DNA of 64,000 bases from Teratosphaeria epicoccoides (Eukaryota > Ascomycota > Dothideomycetes > Mycosphaerellales > Teratosphaeriaceae), in NCBI GenBank assembly GCA_021401465.1, contig JADDMT010000029.1:248001-312000 (forward strand). Direction: 5' to 3'. The notes below the pieces were generated by a model. It had not been told where the DNA came from. It worked only from the letters and a program-made list of their open reading frames with translations, and searched no databases. The translations under genes were made by a program, and so were the position numbers. Each line of letters opens with the position of its first letter. Position 1 is the stretch's first letter. Shown here one piece after another: positions 20,690-31,076 of this stretch.

Positions 20690-21121
20690 ATGGGCCACCT
20701 TTCCATCCTGCCAGAATCGCTATTGACGTTTGAAATTTGGCTCGTACGACTTTTCGTATGTGACTCCTAGTGAATGGCTACCTAGGTATAGCCGGGTGCT
20801 GATCAAACACAGCTGCTTTTGGCGTGCTTGACATTTGGACCTTGGTTTTTACTGATTTTGTACGACCTGGTCTTGTACATCTGGAGATCTGCGACGTACG
20901 AGCTGCCGGGTATTGGAGGCAGAGCACGTGGTAGAGCACTCCCGAGAGCTCCATCTCTCTCGGAACGCCCCAATGGCCACAAGCGGCGTCTCAGCCTAGC
21001 TGGTGTTCCACTGCGTCTAGCTGCGAACTCTGACGGCGAGGCTGTGACGTCTGAGCACAAATACACCTCGAGCGATGGGGCACCAAGGACCACGTACGAG
21101 GCACTTAAAGAAGGACCGTGA
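20690..21121 (+). CDS. Small conserved fungal membrane protein, unknown function
   Basis: This gene appears only after splicing. Exon 20690-20755 (22 codons from ATG) is joined over a 57-nt intron (GTATGT donor, GCTGAT branch, CACAG acceptor) to exon 20813-21121, giving 124 residues. The hydrophobic segment crosses the splice junction: LVRLF|LLLACLTFGPWF and LLILYDLVLYIWR form one long or two short membrane helices. Then come an Arg/Pro-rich segment (GGRARGRALPRAPSL) and a polar tail. I recall similar short proteins, with the same FGPWF and GGRARGR..PRAPSL motifs, in many Pezizomycotina, all without known function. Frame, splice sites and motifs agree well. No function is proposed. Confidence 0.75.
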
Positions 21122-21687
21122 TGCCAGGGACCACGTCTCCCTGGTTAACACGGCCGCCCTCCAGCGCATAGCGTGACTCTCATCTCGGAGATGGAGCCAG
21201 TGTCACAGGACCAAGGCAAAGGCCCATAAACCCATTCTTACACTATTGCCTTGTGCTCACTCCTGACCGCCAATTGTTGGGCCTTGATTGGACGTGGACG
21301 CTCAAATGCCAAAAAAAAAGTCGGTCTACATTGTTGTCCAGACACAAATGCTAGATTGATGCACTGTCCTCGACAGAGCTTCTGAATTCAGTTATCTCAT
21401 CACAGACTTGCTCTTGGCCGAAACGGCAACAGATGAGTCTCGCATATATGTAATTGGGTGCACCTACAAGAGCGGTCTACCTGCACAGCACATTTGGCAG
21501 TTGACGTGCGGACATAGGTCGAAACGGGATGCAGACGCGAGACCAGAATTGTCGGAATATCCGGCTGCCTGTGCCAGCAGCAAGCCCAGCAGGCGGCCGA
21601 ACGGCGCTCAGCCCATTGAAAACGTACAGCATGAACATCTCCTGCAAAGCAGAAGATTTATCAGGCCTCACGAGTCGCACAAAAGCA
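21122..21687. other. Intergenic / possible 5' leader of the next gene
   Basis: About 565 bp. The frame of the following gene stays open upstream to an ATG at 21529, so part of this stretch may be coding or leader sequence. Nothing else was seen. Confidence 0.5.
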
Positions 21688-22442
21688 ATGAGTTACCGGC
21701 CGTACGTATAAACGTCTACTTCGCTGGAACTATTCTGCGTTGACAACTTCCCAAGATCACACATTAGCGAAGGCACGGACTATCACTCCCACCACTTTCG
21801 GCGACGCTTTATGGATGATTCTGTATATCGTTCGGCGCCTCCATCACCACAGGCTTACACGTCTGACTTTGTTGATGCGCGGACTCCTCGCTGCTCAACT
21901 AGGGCCTTTGACGGCGCTCAGCCACGCACTGATTACTTCGATGGTGCGCTCGAATATCGTCGGGAGTGTATGGCAGCGTCACCGCCTGGCAGAGGATTTC
22001 ATGAATATGATACAGATCCACGGTGGGCCATCAGCGAACAGGCTAGAAGGTTAGTGTTGTCCATCCCCTTTCGCTGATACTATAGCTGATAATTTCTGTC
22101 AGAACAACCCGTGATATAGCCATGATGAACGCGGCGATCACTGGACCATTACGCGACGTGCAATTGTTTCCCTTGGTGGCTTCCGGCGGTCGCTATCCAT
22201 CGCACTTCTCCACTCCGAGGAGGCTTGACGATGTCATGCACATACGTGAAGCCGAGCTCGACAACATCAAGTTGGCCTACGAGCTTGACCAGAGTAGGGG
22301 TGGAAAAAATCGTCGAGCCCTCCTGTGCGAACATCGAGACTCATTTGATCATTTGAGATCTGATCAACTGCGGGCCTTGATTGCTCTGTCCGAACATCTA
22401 GGTGCTCATCAGGCCACAGATCATCTCAGGCGTGATCGATAA
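21688..22442 (+). CDS. Orphan three-exon gene, hypothetical protein
   Basis: The proposed exons are 21688-21701, 21756-22049 and 22103-22442. The introns are 54 nt (GTACGT...CCAAG) and 53 nt (GTTAGT...GTCAG). The joined frame gives 215 residues. Continuity is good at both junctions (MSYRP|SHISEGTDYHSHHF and ISEQAR|RTTRDIAMM), and the composition is gene-like. An N-terminal part rich in Ser/Pro/Tyr/Asp is followed by a helical, charged C-terminal half (DDVMHIREAELDNIKLAYELDQ). I recognise no domain. In-frame ATGs at 21529 and 21628 are alternative starts. A further 3' exon cannot be excluded. Confidence 0.5.
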
Positions 22443-22835
22443 GGTATTGGACTCTCCAGGCGGAATGATTGGTCGCTGGCGTGTGTGCTGTACACCTTTT
22501 CGCGAGAGAACTGAGAGTCTCGACTGCTTCTTAGGCACACAGTGCGATTCAATGGAAGTTATTTACCCCAGTCTCACCTGTCTCCTAATTACAGCAACCT
22601 GTCTACCGCATGCCAGAGCTGGCAGAGCGCAGAAGAAATTTCCGCAATTAGCAATTGGCAGCTCGTGGAGGTACGTCATGCATAGCTCTCAACAGCTTCG
22701 GGCCACGACACTCTCTACCTAGGTACATAAGCCTGACTTATCTGCCGATGGTTCAAGGGAGAGATCTGCATCTGCGCGGCTTGCTGATAATGCAACCTTT
22801 AGCCACGGCGAAGCGCCAACTGTCCCACCCATATC
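22443..22835. other. Intergenic
   Basis: About 390 bp, with only short frames. No feature recognised. Confidence 0.5.
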
Positions 22836-24054
22836 ATGGATTTATTCCCCGTTTCAGCTGCTCTGATAGCTGGTCTCGCTATTGTAGTATGGCGTGCTGT
22901 GCAAACATGGCAACGCAAGCTATTTTCGATGTCAGGCGGAGGCAGAAACGCTAAAGAAAGGAGTCCTTACAGCGACATAGAACCACTTGAGGAGTTTGTA
23001 TGGAAGAACACACGTCGGAATCGGCTGTGGGCAATCAAGCCCAAATATCATCTCACCATGGGTCAGATCATCAGCTCAATCTGCTCGTACGGGCTGACTA
23101 ATCTGGACTGTAGGCCTGGAGACTCTTACCCTATCTGACCTCGTTGCCGTAGATTGCACCTACCAGGAGCGCGTCAACATTCGCCGTGAGCTCATGGATC
23201 AGCATCCTGCCAGAACCAAGCAATGTAACAAGACTGCCGAAACAGCTGTACTTGAATTTTACGACTGGATGGTCACCACATACCTGCCACGTCGCTTCCC
23301 AACAATGTACAAGCTTGAGGCGGGCGACAAGAACCCTAGGCTCTTGAATCTAGTAACGCGAAAGCATGTCACCTCCCGTCCAGCTTCTCCACTTGATGCA
23401 TTGGACATGCTAGGCGAGAATGTCGACACAGACTTCCTGTTCCTTCTCCCATCCTCCAAATCCCCAAACGGCTCGCCGATATACCATCTCGAAGCCTTCG
23501 TTACCTGCTTCCCGACAGGCTTCAGTCCAGGCGAAAAATGTGGCAAAACACTTGCATCGATCCACGGCCCCGTCCCTGGCTACCAGTCCAAGCTCGAGAA
23601 GTCCATGGATCGATTCTTCGCAAAGCTAGAATGCGGGAGACTTGTCAAGCGTTCAAATTGGAGCATCACCACGAACGACTTGCTGTACGCCGAGAGTGGC
23701 AATCATCTGCACTTAGACGGCGAGGAAGGGGCGGCGATGGCAAATGCAAAGACGCTGGACGTCGACTCGCCGAACTTGCAAGCCGAGATCGAGCGACAGA
23801 AGCAGGATGTCGTGGTTGACAATTGTCGCTTCAGGTGTGAAAGACAGACGTTGCATCGCTTGGAGAAGACGAAAGCACTCGTATTCGCATTCAAGACGTA
23901 TCAGTACAAGCTGTTGGAGGTGAAGGAGGCAGGCGCAGGACCCGAGCTGGCTGCGGCGATTGATGGTTTGGCGGAGGGGAGTGTGCCGGCGATGGCGTTT
24001 TACAAGCGTGGAGTGGTTTGGGGTGATAAGGTGAAGGAGTATTTGACCACCTGA
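22836..24054 (+). CDS. DUF3445 / heme-dependent oxidative N-demethylase-like protein
   Basis: Exons 22836-23061 and 23114-24054 are joined over a 52-nt intron and encode 388 residues. The junction gives YHLTMG|LETLTLSDL, followed by VDCTYQERVNIRREL; this block is diagnostic of the DUF3445 family, some members of which are heme-dependent oxidative N-demethylases. Later family blocks are FPTGFSPGEKCGKTLASIHGPVPGY, FFAKLECGRLVKRSNWSI and CRFRCERQTLHRLEKT. An N-terminal hydrophobic segment (VSAALIAGLAIVVW) suggests membrane anchoring, as in fungal members. The natural substrate in fungi is unknown. The last codons lie beside a 60-bp tandem repeat in the 3' flank. Confidence 0.88.
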
Positions 24055-24778
24055 TGCGGTTGCGTAGCGTGTTACACAAGACCCCTGCCCTGCGGCTCTT
24101 GATCAAGAAACTGTGGCACGTGGTACTGGGGCAAAAAAGAAGAATTGAGACGATGAACATTGTAGGCTCGTACCGTAGACTTGCATTTCGTCGTCCGCTG
24201 CGAGTCTGCCGCACTAATCTACAACAGACAACCAGGCCAGGCTGCCAGGGTACTGCACCAGCACCAGCGGCATCCGTAGACAGCCAGCCGGGCGGGCAAA
24301 CACCCAAGGGCAATGCACCAGCACCAGCGGCGTTTGAAGACAGCCAGCCGGGCGGGCAAACACCCAAACAAACCCCCGAGTTTCATTGGTGTTGCACCAT
24401 AACCAGCAGCGTCCGAAGACAGCCGACCAGGTCGGCAATCTCCAACTTCCCTCCGTCCTCCCAAGCAAGGACCTCGATGCACATCCAGCCCATTACAATC
24501 ACATGATCATGGAACCGCAAACTTCATGAGCAAATCGCAGTGCAGCCACCCGAACCATCAATTGAAGCATCGCCATGCAATGCTGGAACCATCCAGACAC
24601 GCAGAATAACCCAGTCGCAATGCATGCCAGAAACTCCATGAAGCAAACGAACGCCATGCTGTCTAATGACCCACCCCTAATGGAATGCAATTCAATGCAA
24701 TCATCAAGAAATCATGTTCGACTAAGGTCCCGACCGCCCTGGCATGCAACCAAGAAATAGTTGTGCGTGTGGGGCACG
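24055..24778. other. Intergenic between convergent genes, with tandem repeat
   Basis: About 720 bp between the DUF3445 and RCC1 stops. The only structured element is the 60-bp repeat listed separately. Confidence 0.6.
24252..24436 (+). repeat. 60-bp tandem repeat, two close copies plus a diverged third
   Basis: Copies at 24252-24311 and 24312-24371 are nearly identical, with a period of exactly 60 bp. Both contain TGCACCAGCACCAGCGGC and GACAGCCAGCCGGGCGGGCA. A third, degraded copy starts near 24392. The period is a multiple of three and frames are open on both strands, but no gene model uses it. Confidence 0.9.
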
Positions 24779-26692
24779 TTAAGCCTTGACAGTCAGAAAG
24801 CCAAACTGCCCGCCCACGCCGGCGCCGGTGACAATCTGCTCACGGATAGCTGTGTTATCGATCATTGTCGCCTCGACTTCGGTATCATCCGAGCCAGTTC
24901 CTGTCTGATAATTGCCAGAGAAGCCCCAGGAGTATGCTTTGCCCTCCTTGGTAACGGCGATGCTAGTGTCGGAATTGCTAGCCACCTTCGCGACAGCCCC
25001 ATTGACATCGTCGATCTTCGTGGGCTTCAGCAAAATGGCCGGGTACGTGATTTTCTTGTTCTCGTCCAGAACCTTCATCAGGACGTCTTCAGACAGCTCG
25101 TTGAGGACATCCCGTGGAATGCCGCTTTCTCCCTGCTTCATTGAGCCCCAGATCAAGCACTCGCCTTCAGCGGTGGCAGCCACAGAGTGCTTGGAACCGC
25201 CGACGATACTCGTGATATTCTTGCCCTTCAGGGACGTCACAATCTTCGCATTGTGGATCGCCGCACCATCCTCGCCGGCATTCTCGGTGTGGCCAGTCTG
25301 ACCCATGTTGTTGAGGCCCCAGCTATATACATTACCATTCTTGCTGATGGCGAAGGAATGATAGCCGCCGGTTGAGATCGATGCAATGCCGTTCTTTGGG
25401 CCCTTGGGCAAGCCAAACTGACGAGGTATGAGGGTGTTTCTCTGTGTCTCATTCGTGCGCTCAACGGTCTTTCGACCGAGCTGACTCTGCTCACCCGAGC
25501 CCCAAGACCAAGCGGCGCCGCTCTTGTCGAGGGCTACGGCGTGATTGGCACCTGCCACAATGTTGGTGATGTTTTTCAGTTCAGGTAGAAGCATTGGACG
25601 CCACGCTTTGTCCACTGTGGTCGTGAAGCCGAAGTCGCCCTTGTTTGAGCGGAAGGTGCCCCAGCCGTACACGCGACCGTCGTCGGTGAGGGCGAAGCAG
25701 GTCGAGTCGCCAGCTGCGACCTGCACCCAGCGTGCGCCATCAGCAACCTGGGTGGTGGACCAGTCAGGCTCGAGAGGCATGCATTCGCGCTCATTGAGAC
25801 CATTAGTCTCACTGTCGTCGCTAGCAGCTCCGTCCATGCTGACGTATTTGTTGCCGCTTTGTGTCTCTCTGCCGAGCGCACCGTCATCGTTGACACCCCA
25901 TGTCAAGATCTTATTGTCAGCGGTCAGGGCGATGCAGTGCATGCCACCTGCGACGATTTGAACCACGCCGACATCGTCGGCGTCGAGGTTCGGATTCAGG
26001 CGAGGGCGCTTGACGTCAATGGCATTCGGTGCAGTGCCAAGGCCGAGTTCACCAGCAGAACCCTCTCCAAAGACGTAGATCTTCAGGCGGTCGGTGGGCG
26101 GCTCATTGATGACGGCGCCTTTGATCAGAGGCTTGACCTGCTTTGCTGGTTTGGCTGGTACTGCGGCTGCGACGTCCTCGTCGCTGCTGGGTTGACGCGT
26201 ATTGCTCTTCGTGACTTGCTTGGTGGGCTTTGAAGCTGCTGCTACCTTTGGCTGCGCTTTCTGTCGCTTTGCTGCGGGCGCGGATTTGGATGCGGATTCG
26301 TCTTCATCTTCGTCATCGCGTCTGCGCTTGTTGCTCTCGTGGGCAGGTGCGGCCGCTTTCGTGGCGGGTGCAAATTTCTTCGCGGGCGCTTTCTGGGCTT
26401 TCGCGGGCGCCTTCTGTGTCTTCGCGGTCGCTTTCCGGCTCCTCGCGGGTGCTGCCCTCTGAGTCTTTGCAGGTGCTAGCTTCTGGCTTCGCGCTGGCGC
26501 CTTCTGGGTCTTTGCAGGTGCGGCTTTCCCAGCCTTTGCTGGTGCTGCTTCCTGAGACTTGGCAGGTGCTTTCTGTGTCTTCGCAGGTGGCTTCTTGCTC
26601 GCAGGCGGGGCCGGCTTGGTCACCTTCGCTTTCGTATTCGCCTTGGGCTTTGCAGCCAGCGCTGTGGTGGAGGAGGCTTTTCTGGAGGCCAT
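24779..26692 (-). CDS. RCC1-family Ran guanine-nucleotide exchange factor
   Basis: This is a chromatin-bound exchange factor for the Ran GTPase (yeast Srm1/Prp20, fission yeast Pim1), setting up the nuclear RanGTP gradient. It starts at 26692 (MASRKASST); an in-frame ATG 51 bp upstream is less likely. There are 637 residues in one exon. The first 200 residues are Lys/Ala/Pro-rich with repeated APAK-TQKAPA-like units and several KRRR/KRQK basic clusters, fitting a DNA-binding and nuclear-localising tail. The seven-bladed propeller follows (from KIYVFGEGSAGELGLG) with the usual RCC1 repeats: GGMHCIALT..ILTWG, AGANHAVALD..WSWG, GGYHSFAIS..YSWGLN and GGSKHSVAAT. The long repetitive tail is the unusual feature. 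Confidence 0.93.
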   Translation of the reverse strand: MASRKASSTTALAAKPKANTKAKVTKPAPPASKKPPAKTQKAPAKSQEAAPAKAGKAAPAKTQKAPARSQKLAPAKTQRAAPARSRKATAKTQKAPAKAQKAPAKKFAPATKAAAPAHESNKRRRDDEDEDESASKSAPAAKRQKAQPKVAAASKPTKQVTKSNTRQPSSDEDVAAAVPAKPAKQVKPLIKGAVINEPPTDRLKIYVFGEGSAGELGLGTAPNAIDVKRPRLNPNLDADDVGVVQIVAGGMHCIALTADNKILTWGVNDDGALGRETQSGNKYVSMDGAASDDSETNGLNERECMPLEPDWSTTQVADGARWVQVAAGDSTCFALTDDGRVYGWGTFRSNKGDFGFTTTVDKAWRPMLLPELKNITNIVAGANHAVALDKSGAAWSWGSGEQSQLGRKTVERTNETQRNTLIPRQFGLPKGPKNGIASISTGGYHSFAISKNGNVYSWGLNNMGQTGHTENAGEDGAAIHNAKIVTSLKGKNITSIVGGSKHSVAATAEGECLIWGSMKQGESGIPRDVLNELSEDVLMKVLDENKKITYPAILLKPTKIDDVNGAVAKVASNSDTSIAVTKEGKAYSWGFSGNYQTGTGSDDTEVEATMIDNTAIREQIVTGAGVGGQFGFLTVKA

Positions 26693-27604
26693 TGTGCAAG
26701 ACTTCTCGAGCGCTCGTATTTGTGGGCTTGGGTGTGAGCGCAACGCTGCAGTGCCGGAATGCGTACTGATGTGTGTGGGTTTGTGTGTATGAGCAATTGA
26801 AGTCTCGGCAAGTGCACTGAATATCTGTTGCTGCAGAAGTGGAACGCGTGATGGAGAGTGAAAAGAGGGAGGCGCGACGCGTCAACAGTCGAAGAAAACA
26901 CAGGTTCTGTACGGAACATATCAGAAGCTATGACCACATCGGAAGCTATGAGTAAGCACTAAAGCCGTGGGATTTTGCTTCCTGCACGTGGAAAGCATTG
27001 GAGGTGGCTCTATGAACTTGGAGCACGTTGCCATACATGACACTCCCACCTCTTACTAAGGCCTACGGCTGTCGGAAGTTGGTGTTACCGTAGTCATCGA
27101 GCAACGCTCACACGACCAACTCCGCCACACCTATGTAACTGTCATTCTATCGGCCAATCCCCCAGTCAAGAATTGACAGAGCCAGGACTCGATAGATCAA
27201 CCATCGCCTTGAGTGGCTGACAGCATCATCCACGTCGCGTGAGTGTGGCGGCAAGGGTCTCAGTCATGCCAACAAGCCGTCAATCGTGTTGTGAAGCTGT
27301 GACCACATCGATATAGTCAAATGTCCACTTGCAGCCTACACCATTGCACACATGCACCAACAGGTCAAAGACAATCAAGTGCCTACATTCCTCGCTTTAC
27401 ACATCAATATTCACTTTGACGCCTTCACAACGCCATACCTCCATCCATTCTGATGCTTCATGCTTGGCCCTCGAAACGCCTCGACCAGTATATCCGTCCT
27501 AGTCTGATCGAAATGCCATCCCTTCCTGTTGCCGCACTTGCGCCAGCCGACTCCATGCTAGAAAACATGCAACATTAATGATTGAAACACTACAAACACC
27601 GCAG
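26693..27604. other. Intergenic
   Basis: About 910 bp between two minus-strand genes. It contains the RCC1 promoter and SIP5 3' flank. No gene was recognised. Confidence 0.6.
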
Positions 27605-27721
27605 CTATTGTGCCGCCTCGTCATTTTCATCTCCGTTCTCATTTATCTCTTGGTCTTCCGTCGTATCATTCGAGGCCTCAGCTCCTTCCTCGACTCCAGC
27701 GCCAGACGTAGCACCGCGATT

Positions 27722-30362
27722 CTATTGCGTAGCCTCCTGCGGCCGAACTTTCTGTACATCGACATTACCGAAATTTCTCTTCTCGTCGTTGACGATCCTG
27801 GCGCAAGGCGCTGGTGGAGCCTGCTCGATGAGATCTGAGAGATTGGCCCCCTGCTCATCCGGATGCTCGATGTAAATCGGCGGCGGCGCGCTACTCGAGC
27901 TCGACTCACCGCTGTCTCCACGACTCCTGGTTTCAGAGTTTACACGTGGAATCCGTGATGGAGTCGTCGAACTCGGCTCTCTCACCGGCCGCTCTGCATT
28001 TGCAAATGACGCAGCGTGCTCGACATGCTCACTTTCATGTCCTTTATCATCTACGCCGATCATTGCAGCCAAGGATTGGAAGTTGATCATTGGCTCCGGC
28101 CCTGCACCAGGAGTTGGCGTTGCAGTCGCGAACGGTGAGTTATCGGCGCTCCCAGAAGGCGTTCCTTCGCTGCTCAAGTTACTCTGCATGTTAAATTCGT
28201 GCCTGAGACTACCAGGTGCTGAGTCAACGAATGAAGAATTGGCAGAAGATGCATTGGACAGATGGCGATTGTGCAAAGAAGGTGGGCTTGGTGTTGGTAT
28301 TGGTCCAGATGCGGGTTGCAGGTTGGCTCGCGACATATCGAGATGCTGCTGCGGATTGTCGATGGGGTTGGAGGTGATGTTGTGTGGGGAAGGATTGCTG
28401 GAATGTTCAGATGCTCCATCGCGCATCTCCATATTCAGGGTAGGCGATGGCTCCTGCCAAGGGTTGAATCCGGCAAGGTCTTGAACGGGTGCCTTGCCCT
28501 TGCCCTCCACGTGCTCCTCCAGGATTGTCGGCTGTGTGCCAAGATTGGTGGTCGACCGAGCCATGCTTGATGTAGCCCAAGAGCTGGTGCTGTCATTCGA
28601 CCCGATCGGGTAGAGCGAAGCGACACTGCCGTTCCGCTTTCTAGCTTTCTCGGCCTTTTTAGCCTCCCTCCTGTCCTCCTTGGCCTTCTTCTTCTCTTCT
28701 TTCTTGGCATCCTTCTCTTCCTTCTTCTTACGGTCGTCCTCAGCGGCGAGCGAGAGTCTAATAGCCTCCATCATCATGAGCTCCTCAAGATCGTCGACCC
28801 GATTGCGCCTGGAACTTGTGCGGCCTGAGAAAAGGTCGCCGCCGGGATCTGTTCCTGCATTAGCGTTTGAAATGTCATTCTATAGCGCATTAAGCCTTAC
28901 CATCTCCCGTGTGCGGAGTCCCACTGCCGCTACCGTTTGGGCTCTCCAGGAAGATTGTCCTCCGCCGCCTACCGAGCAGTCCACTACGCGAACTCTCACC
29001 TTGGTTGCCAAGCACATACGCTGCATTGTGCAGCGCAGTAGCAGCGGCGGATCTTCTCAAAGCATGTGCGCGCGCATCAGACAGCTTCTTTGCCCAGTCA
29101 GGTCGGACTTTATCAGTAGTGATGACGTTGGGCGCGTTTGCCGAAAGAGAGGTCGCTCTCCGCCGTCCAGCAGACTGCAGTGAAGAGGACGATGACATTG
29201 CCGAGTTGTAATTCTTGAGAGGATGACTGTTGGCGTAGGCCAGACCTCGACGAAAAGGGGGTGGATCGTAAGTCACCCCAAATTCTGGCTGTACGCAAAA
29301 GGGACACGCGGCAACCTCCGAGACCAGCATCTCAGCCTCTTGTTCTGGTGGTCTTGACTGGCCAGGCTGCTCGTGCTCGGGTGGATGTGGATCTGGTCGC
29401 TTGATCTGAACAAAGCACTCTGAGCAGATCGGTTGATCACAGCATCGTGTCTTGTTGAGGAACGGCGGATAGTACAAAAAGCAGATAGGGCATTCTGCTG
29501 CTTCTCGATAGAGATAAGCTTCGACAGGTAGACCATTAACATAGGGGTCTCTTGGAAGTTGTGTTTCGCGCGGCGTTAGGTCAGTCGAAGACGCGCCTTT
29601 GCCAGTTGCTAATGATGCCAGAGTCTTAGCACGACCGCGTAGCAGCGCAGCAGATGAGGTCGATATGTTCGGGGACGCTGGGTAAGATGTGGACAAGTTT
29701 GCTGATGCATCGGACTGATACGACTGTGTCCGGCCAGGGATGGGGACCGTCAAGCTGCTGACCTTTGCCTCTGCAGTGTTCGCGTGTCCTGGGTCTTGAG
29801 AGCCATGCCTCGCCATGTATGACGGAATCTCATTTGGTGCAGGCATGGGCAGTCCCCGCACTGCTGCCATTAGTTGCGCCTCAGTCCAGGTATCCGAATG
29901 GTCATTGAGTCCTTTCCAGAACGGTGCCAGCCGCCTCTCAATCTGCAGCTGCCTCACGATGCCCTTGTTAAAGTCCTCCGGTCCCGTGTACGTCCCCAAG
30001 GTCACCAGATATCCGCCGTCTACACCCTCTTCCTTTAGACTCCGTTCGCGCTCCTTTAGACGTGCTTGCCGTTCCCGCTCTTTCTTCCGCGCCTCTCGCT
30101 CTTGTCTTGTCTCACGCGGTCGCTCAGCTGGCTGGTCATTACTCCGGTCCCGCAGCAATGATGAGAGGTCAAGCCTACTGCCTCGTCCACTGCTACCACC
30201 TCCGCCTCTTGAGCCATACCCCTGCCCTGCCAACCCGTCCGTCGCAGTCTGTGCTTGCGACGATTGGGTCCCAGCGTCGTGCGCGGCGATTGAGCTCGCG
30301 TGTCTCGAAGATGGTCTAGCATGCGCAGCCTTGCGCTCGTCCTTGGAAGAAGAACTGCCCAT
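27722..30362 (-). CDS. sip5: Sip5-like RING-type protein (Snf1-interacting)
   Basis: This is an orthologue of yeast Sip5, which binds the Snf1 kinase and Reg1/Glc7 phosphatase. Exons 30362-28901 and 28854-27722 are joined over a 46-nt intron (GTAAGG donor), giving 864 residues. MGSSSSKDERK at the N-terminus could be an N-myristoylation site (Gly2, Ser6). A basic coiled coil covers about 95-120. A RING-like cluster at roughly 290-330 reads CPICFLYYPPF..TRCCDQPICSECF, with a further CPFC downstream. After the splice comes the family block RRNRVDDLEELMMMEAIRLSLAAEE. The remaining tail is Ser/Pro-rich. The stop TAG at 27722-27724 is followed in frame by 38 more coding-like codons (see findings). 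Confidence 0.9.
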
Positions 30363-31076
30363 TTGACGAAGTCACAGCGTGCTTCAACCAGGTGTGGGCC
30401 AGGCTTGCACCAGCATTGGGTTGAAAGTCATCGGCAGTGTCGCCCGTGTGTCGCCTTAGCAAATATGATACATTTGTCGTGCGACCACGTGCCGCCAACT
30501 AATTGTTGTGCAGAAATGATTCCGCCTAAGTGGTGGTATGGATGCCCAATGCAGAGGTGGGGATGTCTTCGGCTCTCAGACAGTGGTTACCTCGTCCTAG
30601 CGGCGCACAAAGCGTCGCTATGCACCAGATAAGTGTCCCGCTGCGTCTTGTGAGCGTGTCGTCAGCGTGCTATCACCGATGATAAGCTATGTAGTATTAT
30701 GGTTGGAATATCAGTCGCATGAGATGGTCATAAGGTCACCCTATATCCGGAGTATGCGGAGAGCATGAACAAGGATGCAAGTCTCGCTACCTCCAGTACG
30801 TCTGAGAATGTTGATGTCATCCGAACAGAGCGAGAGCAAATCGGCCTCCGCCATGACAGAGACGAAGTCAAAATGAAAACACACACGTCTTTCCAATGCG
30901 TTCATGTTTCGCTGATAATAGAAAGGGAATTAAGATTGCTGGAACAATCGTGAAACCTCCATCGTGTGAACGACGCTATACGAGCCTGCAATTTGGGCCA
31001 GTGCGGCAGAGTGCTCCTCCATATGAACAGGCTTCTCGTTAATCGTATACAGACACAGAGCATACGCGCACATGCA
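30363..31076. other. Intergenic
   Basis: About 715 bp between minus-strand genes. No supported feature. Confidence 0.6.

Noticed and set aside
24214..24482. Minus-strand frames with CxPARLAV-type repeats
   Set aside because: Translations of the 60-bp tandem repeat; present on both strands, so not evidence of coding.
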